Assembly (NCBI RefSeq): GCF_900187125.1
Contig: NZ_LT906468.1
Span: 2,790,001 to 2,854,000, forward strand
DNA from: Sphingobacterium mizutaii
GTDB lineage: Bacteria; Bacteroidota; Bacteroidia; Sphingobacteriales; Sphingobacteriaceae
Direction: 5' to 3'
DNA: 64,000 nt
The notes below the pieces were generated by a model. The model saw nothing but the letters and a program-made list of their open reading frames with translations, had not been told where the DNA came from and made no database searches. Both the position numbers and the translations under genes were made by a program. Of the stretch, positions 16,145 to 24,739 are shown piece by piece; the first letter of the stretch is position 1; every line of letters begins with the position of its first letter.

Positions 16145-17717
16145 TTACAGGATCAAACTGAGGTGGTTAATCGTTGTTAGCACCTTAATGCGTTGCTTAT
16201 TTGCGATCTTCATTGAATTAGGAAATGATGAAGTCTATTACTTCAGCTATGCGCAACATCTAGATTGGAACCATTTTGACCATCCTCCAATGGTTGGCTT
16301 ATTGATTCGATTCTTTACGCTTAACCTGCATTGGGTCAATGATTTCTCCATGCGATTTGGAGCAATAATGATGGCTGGCTTCAATACTTGGTTAATTGCC
16401 GGAATTGCAAGACAATTAATGAGTGAAAGAGCGGGATTGATTGCCGCCGTGCTGTATACAGCCTCGATTTATGCCAGTATTATTTCTGGATTATTTATTC
16501 TGCCAGACTCCATAGCCAATACATTTTGGATAGCCGCCCTGTATAGTATGACCGCGATTGTAAGCAGTACAGATGTCCATAGACAAAGCAATCAGCTCCT
16601 GTTATTAGGATTATGGATAGGTCTGGCCTGTTTGAGTAAGGTACATTCCATATTTTTAGGCTTTGGGTTTATCTCCTATATCCTCCTTTTTCAAAGACAA
16701 TTACTTAAAAATAGAGCACTTTATCTTAGCATACTGATCTTTATGGTCTGTGTGCTTCCTATCTGGCTCTGGAATGAAGAGAATGATTTTATCACTTGGA
16801 AGTTCCATAGTCAACGGGTTAGCATATTGGAATCTGGAATTCGTTGGGATTATTTTGCACAGGCTTTTTTCGGTCAAATATTTTATAACAATCCGCTTTT
16901 AGTTTATATGTATGTTTTTGTTCTTTTCTCACTGATCAAGCAAAAGTTTAAGATAAAAGGCGTATCCAAAAACATCGTATATCTCTTATTATTCACTTCT
17001 ATCCCTATTATTCTTGCTACTACAGGAATTTCTTTTTTCAGACCGACTTTGCCACATTGGAGCGGGCCGGGGTTCTTTGGAATCATGATCATAAGCAGCT
17101 TGTGGATTGATCAACAGTTGAAACTCGACAAGATACCGAGGATAAGGAAATTACTGAATTTCCAACTTAGTTTTACCTTGATTATTATAATCCTAGTCGT
17201 CCTTCTCATAAGATATTATCCTGGAAATCTATTTTCTGTTTCCATTAAGGAGCAATTGGGAAAAGGTGATGTCACTTTGGATATGATTGGCTGGAAAGAT
17301 TTAAAGAACCAATTTGAAGCATTGAGGGCAGAAGATATTGGCAAGGGTGAAATGTCCATGGAGGATGCTTTACTTGTTGATAAATGGTATCCAGCAGGAC
17401 ACCTCTATTTTTACTTGGCAAGACCAATGGAAATGAGAATGATAGCTGAAGGTAAACTTACAGACATCCATAAATATGCTTGGATTAACCTTACTGTAAA
17501 CCCGATTAAAAAGGGTGAAAATGCTTATTTCATTGTACCATCAAATAATTTCATTTCTGTAGAGAATTTATATTCCAATCTCTTTACGGAAATAAAATTA
17601 AGGAAGGTCTTAAATCAGGAACGGAGCCATACCGTGATCAGACAATGGTATATTTACCAATTGAAATCTGCAAAAGAAATAATTGGCAATCAACATCCAC
17701 TATCTTATCTGGAATAA
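16134..17717 (+). CDS. GT39/ArnT-like membrane glycosyltransferase, 527 aa
   Basis: The periplasmic loop after the first helix contains the acidic NDEVYYFSYAQHLDWNHFDHPPMVG segment typical of the dolichyl/undecaprenyl-phosphate-sugar:acceptor transferases (PMT_2/ArnT). About ten hydrophobic helices follow, then a C-terminal soluble domain (about 385-527). It uses a lipid-phosphate sugar to modify an envelope acceptor such as lipid A or a glycan. It overlaps gtrA, so the three genes form one operon with a shared terminator. Confidence 0.88.
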   Translation: MENDYRIKLRWLIVVSTLMRCLFAIFIELGNDEVYYFSYAQHLDWNHFDHPPMVGLLIRFFTLNLHWVNDFSMRFGAIMMAGFNTWLIAGIARQLMSERAGLIAAVLYTASIYASIISGLFILPDSIANTFWIAALYSMTAIVSSTDVHRQSNQLLLLGLWIGLACLSKVHSIFLGFGFISYILLFQRQLLKNRALYLSILIFMVCVLPIWLWNEENDFITWKFHSQRVSILESGIRWDYFAQAFFGQIFYNNPLLVYMYVFVLFSLIKQKFKIKGVSKNIVYLLLFTSIPIILATTGISFFRPTLPHWSGPGFFGIMIISSLWIDQQLKLDKIPRIRKLLNFQLSFTLIIIILVVLLIRYYPGNLFSVSIKEQLGKGDVTLDMIGWKDLKNQFEALRAEDIGKGEMSMEDALLVDKWYPAGHLYFYLARPMEMRMIAEGKLTDIHKYAWINLTVNPIKKGENAYFIVPSNNFISVENLYSNLFTEIKLRKVLNQERSHTVIRQWYIYQLKSAKEIIGNQHPLSYLE

Positions 17718-17718
17718 A

Positions 17719-17750
17719 AAAGGTTGCCATAAATGACAACCTTTGGTTTA
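17719..17750. terminator. Bidirectional terminator between GT39 and the 83-aa gene
   Basis: AAAGGTTG...CAACCTTT stem with one internal mismatch, flanked by A-runs on the left and a T-rich tract on the right. It serves convergent genes ending at 17717 (+) and 17771 (-). Confidence 0.75.
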
Positions 17751-17770
17751 AAATATAAAGATATAATTGT

Positions 17771-18022
17771 TTAAAAGATATACCTCCAAGAGTTGATAAT
17801 AGTCATAGGGACATATAGCAAAGTCAATAACAACGCTGTTACGAGATCAGGTTGCTCTAGTTTCTTGTACCTTGCATAGGAGAACAAAACTAAACAGATC
17901 AATAGAAAACCTATTCCAATAAAAAAAGACCAGGTATTTCCAGCAAGGTTATTCAGGAGTATCCCTAATTTCAGAAGAACTAAGACCAGAATTTCCCCCA
18001 CTAATATTTTCTTCCAATTCAT
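17771..18022 (-). CDS. Small membrane protein, 83 aa
   Basis: Three hydrophobic helices (about 7-25, 32-50, 60-78) cover nearly the whole protein, with a short charged YARYKKLEQPDLV loop. I recognise no family. It stands alone and reads toward the GT39 operon. Confidence 0.68.
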   Translation of the reverse strand: MNWKKILVGEILVLVLLKLGILLNNLAGNTWSFFIGIGFLLICLVLFSYARYKKLEQPDLVTALLLTLLYVPMTIINSWRYIF

Positions 18023-18640
18023 GAATTAAATAAAACTAGTTGAACAATGTTTATAAATTAAGTTGAGTAAAATGGTTTTTTCGGAAATTCACACATTTTT
18101 ATATGTGCATCTTTAAAAGAGCAATACCACAAGGGACGCAAAAACATTTCATAATAATCAATACTTAATTAATGATATCCGGTAATTGTGGGTTTATGAA
18201 TTTATTGTTTTAATCAAAATATATTTTACGGTTTACCGTAAAAAGCAAAAATATTATTGATTTTCAAAACTCCAGTATTCTCCACAAAATGCCGAGCCAT
18301 TTGCATTAAATGGCGATTAAAACAATCCTGTGGTACAATGTTTAAAAAATAAGGCTAAGAAAAAAGGTTTTTTGGGACATGTGCGATCTTTAAGGTGCTT
18401 TTTACTTAAAGCCCTAAATCCACAATAGAAGCATTTGTTAAGCATACTACTAATTAACTGTTAATAATTTGACGATTTGGTTAAGACAAAGATATCTTTA
18501 AAAAGTGGTTAAATATTACGGTATACCGTAATATTTTTATTATTATCCTCTATTAATTAAAAAGATTTCAACAAGTTAAATATAACCTCTTATTTATTAA
18601 GTGTTTAAACAAAGAAAAAAAGATAGGTATATATTAAAAA
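18023..18640. promoter_or_regulatory. Gene-free AT-rich stretch with two related palindromes
   Basis: No open frame with coding character is seen in about 620 bp. Two palindromes share the core TTACGGT-n-ACCGTAA. One is at 18224-18243 (9-bp arms, TT centre). The other is a perfect 26-bp palindrome at 18511-18536. Their centres are 290 bp apart. Loose DnaA-box-like words (CTCCACAAAA, ATCCACAATA) lie between them. The paired sites look like protein-binding operators or a recombination or loop site. The owner protein is unknown, and both flanking genes point away or are distant. Confidence 0.5.
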
Positions 18641-18678
18641 AAATAGGAAAAGGACCTCATTCTGTCCTTTTCCTATTT
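18641..18678 (-). terminator. Terminator after the NTF2-like gene
   Basis: A 15-bp perfect stem (AAATAGGAAAAGGAC at 18641-18655, complement at 18664-18678) with T-rich sequence on the minus-strand exit side. It begins 22 nt past the stop. Confidence 0.88.
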
Positions 18679-18699
18679 AATTGAATATTTTTTATCTAT

Positions 18700-19086
18700 T
18701 TATAGGGCTTGACTTGGGGAATAATCAACCTCAGTATGCATTGAACATTTCCATTTACCATTTTCTTGGATCCAAGTGGAACTACAAGCGCATTTGGACT
18801 TACGAACCTGCCCTTGATTTTCGACTTCAATTTCGACCAAATAACCAATGGTTGCAAAACTCTTACTAAACATCTGTACTACTGCTTCAGTAATGCCTAG
18901 GATTTCCATTTTCATGCCTTCACCCATGTCAAAGTATTTTTTGTAAGTGGGTTCATCAATGTATTTGACACCATCTTTACTCACTACGGTACAAGGGAAA
19001 TAAGTAAGGTCCCGGACGGTGCCATAATCTAGACTGGCCATTCCTTGCCAGTATTCCCTTTCTAAATCCAGAATTTGATCTTCCAT
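18700..19086 (-). CDS. NTF2-like (DUF4440/SnoaL type) protein, 128 aa
   Basis: The opening ILDLEREYWQGMASLDYGTVRDLTYFPCTVVS and the closing WIQENGKWKCSMHTEVDYSP fit the cone-shaped NTF2-like fold used by DUF4440 and SnoaL proteins. These bind small hydrophobic molecules and include isomerases, but most are unassigned. No signal peptide is present. It lies 50 nt downstream of the SMP-30 gene on the same strand. Confidence 0.8.
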   Translation of the reverse strand: MEDQILDLEREYWQGMASLDYGTVRDLTYFPCTVVSKDGVKYIDEPTYKKYFDMGEGMKMEILGITEAVVQMFSKSFATIGYLVEIEVENQGQVRKSKCACSSTWIQENGKWKCSMHTEVDYSPSQAL

Positions 19087-19136
19087 AGTGTTAAAATGTT
19101 GATTATCTAAAAAACAGTTTCAAACTAAGAATAGTT

Positions 19137-20180
19137 TTAGATTTTAAGTTTTATTCTCAATAATTGATCTGTTGATGTCAGATAAAGATAGCCATCGGCA
19201 GCAAATGCACAATTTGCCGTATGTACCGTTGAACGGATTCTACCAATAGGTTTTCCTGTGGAATTGATGACCACTACCCCATCACCGGCAGCTGCATACA
19301 TATTTCCATTAGCATCTACTTTGATACCGTCTGCTGCAAGGGATTCTTCAGGAAAATTCTTTTTGAAATCAAAGAATATACGGCCTTCCGATAAAAGTCC
19401 ATCAGGTTTAATATCATAAGCCATGATATAGGGGTTATTACCATCACTTAAGGCTACAAACACTTGTTTTGCATCTGCGGATAGGGTTATTCCGTTGGGT
19501 CTTGCCAAATTGGAAACAACTTGTACAGCCTCTCCTTTTTGGTTGACTTTATAAACGCCATTTTCTTTGATCTCCTTGGTTTCGGTATCACTTTCACGGC
19601 CAGGCAATCCATAAGGAGGATCAGTAAAATAATAATCGCCATTTGGATGCTGACAGATATCGTTTGGAGAGTTGAACTTCTTGCCTTCCCAATTCCCAAC
19701 CAACGTTTCTTTTTTCTTGGTTTTCAAGTCAATTTGAGCAATTCGGCGATTTCCATGGTCGCATGCCACTAATTGACCCTGTTGGTTTATCAATAAACCA
19801 TTGGTTCCCTCTTCTTCAGAATAGGTCCCTGGTCCTTCAAAACCGGCAGGTTTAATAAATTCCTGAAGCCCAGCAGCCTCCGACCATTGATAGATAATAT
19901 TTTGTCTAGTGTCGGAATACAAGAGGTAATTGCCCTCTTTCACCCAGACCGGACCTTCAGCCCAAGTCATTCCATCAGCTAATTTTTCTACTTGCGTAGT
20001 ACTGTCAACAATATTAAGCATCGCTGGATCCAGAACTTCGACCCTTCCTAATCTAGGATAATCTTTTGAAGTACTGCTAGAATCAGCTTGGACCTCCTTA
20101 TTAGATTGGTCTTTAGCGGTATTTGTACAAGAGCCTAAGATTAGGGATAGCAAAATTGTTGTTAAGAAGATTTTATGCAT
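19137..20180 (-). CDS. SMP-30/gluconolactonase-family lipoprotein, 347 aa
   Basis: The signal peptide has lipobox ILGSC (Cys18), followed by a Ser/Asp-rich linker. The six-bladed propeller begins near residue 65 with GMTWAEGPVWVKEGNYLLYSD. The metal-site segments include AEGPVW, NGLLINQQGQLVACDHGNRRI, SPNDICQHPNGDYYFTDPPYG and NGITLSADAKQVFVALSDG, with the usual Glu/Asn/Asp calcium ligands visible. It likely hydrolyses a sugar lactone on the cell surface or in the periplasm. The exact substrate is unknown. Confidence 0.9.
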   Translation of the reverse strand: MHKIFLTTILLSLILGSCTNTAKDQSNKEVQADSSSTSKDYPRLGRVEVLDPAMLNIVDSTTQVEKLADGMTWAEGPVWVKEGNYLLYSDTRQNIIYQWSEAAGLQEFIKPAGFEGPGTYSEEEGTNGLLINQQGQLVACDHGNRRIAQIDLKTKKKETLVGNWEGKKFNSPNDICQHPNGDYYFTDPPYGLPGRESDTETKEIKENGVYKVNQKGEAVQVVSNLARPNGITLSADAKQVFVALSDGNNPYIMAYDIKPDGLLSEGRIFFDFKKNFPEESLAADGIKVDANGNMYAAAGDGVVVINSTGKPIGRIRSTVHTANCAFAADGYLYLTSTDQLLRIKLKI

Positions 20181-20291
20181 AGCAATAGGTTTAAAGTTTT
20201 CTTAAAAATATGATTTTTTATCGGAATACTTTAACCTTAAGATAAGTAAGATCCTAAATTCAATTTTCTATAAATAAAATCGCACCCATTC

Positions 20292-20480
20292 TTATTCCAC
20301 AGGATTGATAGGCTGTTCAGTCAAGGTACTGTCTATTCTTACACTATCTAAACTATCAAGCCTTTCTGCGGTATCGATGGGTTGATCCATCTGATTATTA
20401 TTGTCAGTATTATTTGGGTTTGTACATGAAATAACCATTAATGTTAATATCAATGGAAACAAAGGAATCAGCTTTTTCAT
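20292..20480 (-). CDS. Small lipoprotein, about 62 aa
   Basis: I choose the ATG at 20478-20480, which begins MKKLIPLFPLILTLMVISC. This is a full SPII signal with Cys19 at the lipobox. An ATG one codon upstream is equally possible. A longer frame to 20588 would run into the upstream gene. The mature part is a short Asp/Asn-rich peptide (NPNNTDNNNQMDQ...). It sits 7 nt downstream of the 69-aa gene. Function unknown. Confidence 0.65.
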   Translation of the reverse strand: MKKLIPLFPLILTLMVISCTNPNNTDNNNQMDQPIDTAERLDSLDSVRIDSTLTEQPINPVE

Positions 20481-20487
20481 CATATTG

Positions 20488-20697
20488 TTATTTAGTTTTC
20501 TTTTTTGTTGGCTCTTTCGGAAACTCATTCGGATTGGGCATGATATTAAGCTGCTCCATTTGAGGATCAACTCCTGCTTCTCCAGCATCGTCTTGCTTCT
20601 TTTCTTTACGTTTCATAAAGGCCGTCAGATCCTTTTTTTTATCAGGTCTGCCTTTGTTATTTAAACCTTCAGTTGCACTTTCATTTTTCGTAGCCAT
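20488..20697 (-). CDS. Small charged cytoplasmic protein, 69 aa
   Basis: A soluble, Lys-rich protein without a hydrophobic segment (MATKNESATEGLNNKGRPDKKKD ... FPKEPTKKKTK). The composition suggests intrinsic disorder. It shares a transcript with the following small lipoprotein (7 nt). No family recognised; very lysine-rich C-terminus. Confidence 0.6.
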   Translation of the reverse strand: MATKNESATEGLNNKGRPDKKKDLTAFMKRKEKKQDDAGEAGVDPQMEQLNIMPNPNEFPKEPTKKKTK

Positions 20698-20780
20698 AAC
20701 TATTTTTTATAAAGAACATATTGCAGATGAATTAGTTGGCATAAGAATAAAGACTGACCATTTTAAAGAATAAAAAAATA

Positions 20781-20818
20781 AACCAAGTTACCTTTCAAAT
20801 TTTCGAGATAACTTGGTT
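20781..20818 (-). terminator. Terminator after the 80-aa gene
   Basis: A 10-bp stem AACCAAGTTA (20781-20790) / TAACTTGGTT (20809-20818) followed on the minus strand by a TTTATTTTTTTA tract, 43 nt beyond the stop. Confidence 0.82.
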
Positions 20819-20861
20819 CTTTGCAAAATGGATAATTAAACAATTCTATGATCAAAAGATT

Positions 20862-21104
20862 TTAATCATTTCCATGGATCTTTACTAATTTATTGTAAAG
20901 TCCCATTATTAAAATGGGTGATACCCATTGTCCCAAAAATAAAGCGATATGTTTATGGCCTTTGCATTTGAAAAAAATGGATAGCCCCATGACGGTAAGA
21001 GCAGCACATATAAAATGTTTTGAAGATAATCGAGTCTTACACTCTTCAAATCTATTGGTCATTTCCTTTTCTCTTAAATCTGGGTTTTTCATTTGATCTT
21101 CCAT
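20862..21104 (-). CDS. Small protein with one or two hydrophobic segments, 80 aa
   Basis: The N-terminal 28 residues are strongly charged, followed by a hydrophobic helix near 30-46 (FICAALTVMGLSIFFKC) and a second near 52-70. A CKGHKH motif lies between them. No family recognised. A start at Met5 is also possible. It has its own terminator. Confidence 0.62.
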   Translation of the reverse strand: MEDQMKNPDLREKEMTNRFEECKTRLSSKHFICAALTVMGLSIFFKCKGHKHIALFLGQWVSPILIMGLYNKLVKIHGND

Positions 21105-21270
21105 GATTTGTTATGTTGATATTCTTAATTAATTCCTTGCTATTATATATTGAAAACATCAGCTTCTTAATTGTTGAACAAAAATTGACAAAGGGTATTT
21201 ATACTTGACATCAAGTATATTTTTTTTCAACTAAATCATTATCAACCTGTTCACTTAATAAAAAAACATA

Positions 21271-21621
21271 ATGAACTCAACAAACAACCAAGCAATAAAT
21301 AAGCAAGGACTTATTATTGCGATTAGTATAATGCAGGATCCTGAAGAAAACAAAAACAATAAAAATAATGAGCCGGATTATCAAAATCCTTTTTATGATC
21401 CAGATTCAGATCAGGGCTCACAGGAATATGACCCGAAAGAGGATCCATTGAAAGATGATAATGAACCCATTGGAGAAGATTACCCTTTAAAAGAGAACAT
21501 CGAGCCAGAGGAAGAAGAGGAAGAGGAAGAGGAAGAAGAGGATGCTGATGATCTATTCAACGATGATGAAGGTGATGATGAGGACGATAATCCAGGTGAT
21601 TTTTCAACTCGGTTATTCTAA
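21271..21621 (+). CDS. Strongly acidic, probably disordered protein, 116 aa (start uncertain)
   Basis: Residues about 78-106 are an almost unbroken Glu/Asp tract, preceded by Asp/Pro/Asn-rich repeats such as DPDSDQGSQEYDPKEDP. No signal peptide or fold is recognisable. An internal ATG at 21331 (MQDPEENK) is a credible alternative start that would remove a mildly hydrophobic leader. A strong terminator follows. Confidence 0.65.
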   Translation: MNSTNNQAINKQGLIIAISIMQDPEENKNNKNNEPDYQNPFYDPDSDQGSQEYDPKEDPLKDDNEPIGEDYPLKENIEPEEEEEEEEEEEDADDLFNDDEGDDEDDNPGDFSTRLF

Positions 21622-21645
21622 ATCAATAAATCAGGAACAATTGGG

Positions 21646-21680
21646 AACCTCAGGAAGATTCACCTGAGGTTTTTATTTTG
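21646..21680 (+). terminator. Terminator after the acidic protein gene
   Basis: Stem AACCTCAGG (21646-21654) / CCTGAGGTT (21663-21671), then TTTTATTTTG. Confidence 0.88.
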
Positions 21681-21800
21681 TTCAAAATCTGTCATCTAAG
21701 CGTTTAAAAGCAGATTGGATAGCCTTTTGGCAAACTATTTGTTATAACAGCGGAAACTATCATATCGAAAGTTTGAAATTTGAAACAATTATTTATTATC

Positions 21801-22325
21801 ATGAAGAAAGTATTTTTACCTATTCTAACCCTTTTTATTTTAATGTTTGCCGCGAATGAGCAGGCAAATGCGCAAACCCCTTACCGTACTGCAATCGGTT
21901 TAGGCGTAGATGTGGGTGATGGAGAATCATTATTTGGACCACAAATTAAACACAGTTTCAGTGGCCGTGATGCAGGAAATGCACAGGTTTTATTTGGAGA
22001 CCACATTACAGTAATTGGTGTTGATTACTCTTACAACCAACGTATCTCTGGAACTAGAGGTTTAACTTGGTATGTAGGTGTAGGTCCTCAATTATCATTT
22101 ATCGACCATGGAAAATGGGATGATGATTGGTATGATGATGACAAACACTGGGATGGTGACACCCATACAGACTTTGCAATCCGTCCAGCTTTAGGTATGG
22201 AGTTTAGAATTCCTTCAACTCCTTTAGCGATGCACGTAGACTGGAAACCTTGGTGGAATCTATCTCATGGCTCCCATTTTGAAGCCTCTAGATTCTCTTT
22301 AGGATTTAAGTTCGTATTGAAATAA
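21801..22325 (+). CDS. Outer-membrane beta-barrel protein, about 174 aa
   Basis: I use the ATG at 21801, which starts a signal peptide MKKVFLPILTLFILMFAANEQANA. An upstream TTG would add seven odd residues. The mature chain alternates hydrophobic and polar residues as in small barrels (YRTAIGLGVDVGDG, LTWYVGVGPQLSF, SLGFKFVLK), and the last residue is preceded by aromatic and aliphatic residues typical of an Omp C-terminal strand. A loop near 112-128 is very Asp-rich with Asp-Trp runs (DDDWYDDDKHWDGD-like), which could bind cations. Function unknown. Confidence 0.82.
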   Translation: MKKVFLPILTLFILMFAANEQANAQTPYRTAIGLGVDVGDGESLFGPQIKHSFSGRDAGNAQVLFGDHITVIGVDYSYNQRISGTRGLTWYVGVGPQLSFIDHGKWDDDWYDDDKHWDGDTHTDFAIRPALGMEFRIPSTPLAMHVDWKPWWNLSHGSHFEASRFSLGFKFVLK

Positions 22326-22342
22326 TTTTAACATTTAGAAGC

Positions 22343-22383
22343 AAAAAGGGTCTGCATAAAATTATGCAGACCCTTTTTGTTTT
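22343..22383 (+). terminator. Terminator after the outer-membrane protein gene
   Basis: Stem AAAAAGGGTCTGCATAA / complement (22343-22359 and 22362-22378), one of the longest in the window, ending in T-rich sequence. Confidence 0.93.
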
Positions 22384-22400
22384 AGAATTGTTCTTTTAAT

Positions 22401-22544
22401 ATGAAACGTCCAAAAATGTTCAATAAAATGTCCAAATATCAATATTGGGCTTTCAAATGGTTCTTCGTGGTTCCAATGTGCATTTATCTCGTTGGAGGAT
22501 TGATTATGTTGATCGTTTCAGTATTCGATAAAATGAGTAAATAA
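22401..22544 (+). CDS. Small single-span membrane protein, 47 aa
   Basis: Forty-seven codons from ATG at 22401 to TAA at 22542-22544. The product is basic at its N-terminus (MKRPKMFNKMSKYQYW) with a clear transmembrane helix (about 20-42: FFVVPMCIYLVGGLIMLIVSVF). It follows a terminator by 17 nt and converges on the OmpA gene with only a 3-nt gap. Codon use looks normal. No family recognised, but the clear membrane segment argues that this is a gene. Confidence 0.5.
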   Translation: MKRPKMFNKMSKYQYWAFKWFFVVPMCIYLVGGLIMLIVSVFDKMSK

Positions 22545-22547
22545 GAT

Positions 22548-23567
22548 TTACTTTTTCACGAGCTCTACCCTTCTATTTTGCTCCTTACCCGCATCGGTAT
22601 TATTATCAGCAATAAAATCATTGGCACCAAATCCATTTGCGCTTAACCTAGATTTATCGATTCCAGCTTGTACTAGGGTAGTTAAAACGGTATTAGCACG
22701 ATCTTTAGATAATTTCAGGTTATGGTCAGCATTGCCAACATTGTCTGTATATCCATTGATATCCAATTTCAAGCTTTCATTTGACTTTAACACCTTGCTT
22801 ATTTCCGCCACTACTTCTTTACCATCTGTTTTTAATGTGGCTTTATCGGTATCAAAATTAATGTGCAAAACAGATTTTCCTTTTTCATTCAAGTCCTTTT
22901 CTATTTTCTCTGCCTTGATAATCCCAATAGTCTGTTTGAAGGCTTCACTCTCACCGGTATAAATGGCACCGTAAGCAGAATTGCTTGCAATAGCAAACAG
23001 GACTAATTTTCCTTCCTTTTTAAGACCATAGGTCACTATATTTTCCATATTTGAGGTTGCAAAATCGAAAAAATAGCTGTCCTTATTTTTTGATTTATTT
23101 AAGGCATCAATTTGGTCTTGAGGAATCTGTCCCTCAAACAATTTCTTGGCACCAAAACTTTCAAAATGTTTTGCAAAAGATTGAACAAACTTGAATTCGT
23201 CCCAACTTCCATTCATGCCATAGCCTTTGACTTTGACCCTACCCTCTAAAGGATAAAATGAATTGCCTGTATAAAACTCAATCTTTCCAAAATCGGATTC
23301 CCGATCATATCCATAGCTGCTCTTTGCATCCACCCATTCTGGAATAGAATAATATGGGAACTGGCCCATATCTGCAGTTGCTTCTGGTAAAGTTTCGGGA
23401 TTGAAATTAGTTGAGGCTGGAACTGCCGAAGTACTAACCGTTGTGTCAGCACTTGTAGCAGAAATACTATCTTGATCGGTTTCAGCATCTTTATTTGCCG
23501 AATTATTACAGGACATCACGGTCAGGAATGCCGGCAGTATACCTAATAAAATGGTTTTTTTGTTCAT
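22548..23567 (-). CDS. OmpA-family lipoprotein, 339 aa
   Basis: The SPII signal ends at Cys20 (TVMSC) followed by a Ser/Thr/Asp-rich linker. The C-terminal OmpA domain (about 233-337) has INFDTDKATLKTDG, the TDNVGNADHNLKLSKDRA peptidoglycan-binding motif and NRRVELV. It anchors the outer membrane to diaminopimelate-containing peptidoglycan. The middle region (about 70-225) has a unique, all-beta character. Monocistronic. Confidence 0.9.
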   Translation of the reverse strand: MNKKTILLGILPAFLTVMSCNNSANKDAETDQDSISATSADTTVSTSAVPASTNFNPETLPEATADMGQFPYYSIPEWVDAKSSYGYDRESDFGKIEFYTGNSFYPLEGRVKVKGYGMNGSWDEFKFVQSFAKHFESFGAKKLFEGQIPQDQIDALNKSKNKDSYFFDFATSNMENIVTYGLKKEGKLVLFAIASNSAYGAIYTGESEAFKQTIGIIKAEKIEKDLNEKGKSVLHINFDTDKATLKTDGKEVVAEISKVLKSNESLKLDINGYTDNVGNADHNLKLSKDRANTVLTTLVQAGIDKSRLSANGFGANDFIADNNTDAGKEQNRRVELVKK

Positions 23568-23639
23568 TTTTCATTAATTAGTGTATTTAAATATAGGAAT
23601 ATTAGGTGTTAATTGTCACGAAAATATTGAGTTTTTGAA

Positions 23640-24186
23640 GGAGAAAAGAATGAGGTAGTCACCCCCCAGCGGAGGTGGAATATTTTTCAACAAAATCTTC
23701 ATGAACAAAGAAAATAGTTTCCTCATCTTACGATTACGGAATGACCCCATTTTCCTAAAAAACAAAAATAGATTCTTCACTGTGTTCTGAATCCCTCTCT
23801 GGGGCATTTCCAATTCTGAACAATTAGTGAAGAATCTGTACGTAAATGTCCTAAAATTTCCTGTCATCATCCATCTTCGATGGATGACCTGTTCGCCAAT
23901 ACCCCACTTTGTAAGGTTCTGAAATCCTTCCTGCGTACCAATGACACGTTTGTTAAATCTGTGTTTCTAGGTATTTAGACCAATATTTCCTCTCCAGAAG
24001 AATATTTTTTATCTGCCATACATCCCCAGCGGGGATGAATTATTTTAGCATGGATGGTAAACAATATAGGGCTAATGCAAAAACGATGTTCGATAAATCG
24101 AACATCGTTTTTGCGCGACTTCCAGGCTAACGTGCCATGTCTGCTAAAATAATGGAACCCCAAATGGGGTTCTATATTAAAAAAAC
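23640..24186. repeat. Dispersed repeat module copy B
   Basis: This module is repeated at 25155-25531 and, inverted, at 1513-1800. Left arm AGATTCTTCACT (23770-23781) pairs with AGTGAAGAATCT (23826-23837). Then comes the CATCCATCTTCGATGGATG hairpin. A second block (from about 23996) holds AATTATTTTAGCATGG, then a 17-bp perfect stem GCAAAAACGATGTTCGA (24077-24093) / complement (24098-24114), then GCGCGACTTCCAGGCTAAC and a closing inverted GCTAAAATAATGGAACCCC. No protein is encoded; apparent short frames inside are by-products of the repeat. Confidence 0.85.
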
Positions 24187-24229
24187 AAAAGAGCTAATAG
24201 ATTTTCATTGCCAACATGCTGTCATCACC

Positions 24230-24739
24230 TTCCGATAAATTTAGTCCAAATTTTTACTTCTCAGGTTGACCCCAGGGAAGGATATTTTTTTTGAGCTATA
24301 CTGACCTGGAAGGGCATTATTATTTTAGCAATCTTATCGCACAAGTCATCGGCATTCTATCCATCTCTCCGCCATTAGAAATGATATCGCTTTGGCTTAT
24401 TCCTCTAAACGAATATTTTGGATTGGCATTGGTCAAGATCATAAAATTGTTCGTTATAGAACTTTTCAATTGGTGAAGAGGAGATCCAAATAAGGATGAT
24501 TTTTTCAGATAAATTTAGCTTGACAATTGATAAAAATTCGAGAAAAAAAGGAGGGTTTTATTCGAGACTTATTCGAGGCATGTTCGGGACATGTTGCGAA
24601 AATTCGGAATGTGTCTCGAATAAGGACAACCTGAAAATGTAGGTTAAATCTCTAGGATTTTCTTATCTAGGCAACGAGTAAAAAAGGAGGTCGAAATTCT
24701 TCCAAAATCCTTTATGCTGACTCTTGCTTTTTTACTTCC
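24230..24739. repeat. Repeat-rich intergenic sequence with a TTCGAGAC inverted repeat
   Basis: The left part (about 24230-24380) carries further pieces of the dispersed family: CTGGAAGGGCATTATTATTTTAG and an inverted match to the GGATAGAATGCCG segment near 1.99 kb. At 24558-24568 and 24613-24623 lies a perfect 11-bp inverted repeat TTATTCGAGAC / GTCTCGAATAA. Its 44-nt interior is itself full of TTCGAGG/TTCGGGACATGTT words. The rest shows no coding signal. Confidence 0.65.

Noticed and set aside
18023..18640. Origin of replication
   Set aside because: Only loose DnaA-box-like words, no dnaA, dnaN or other origin-linked genes, and GC skew cannot be judged from this window. Kept as a candidate regulatory region only.
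23975..24163. 62-codon minus-strand frame
   Set aside because: Lies within the repeat module and spans its hairpin; a similar frame appears in the other copy (25209-25472) for the same reason.
24291..24476. 61-codon plus-strand frame
   Set aside because: No start context, overlaps dispersed repeat pieces, no family resemblance.
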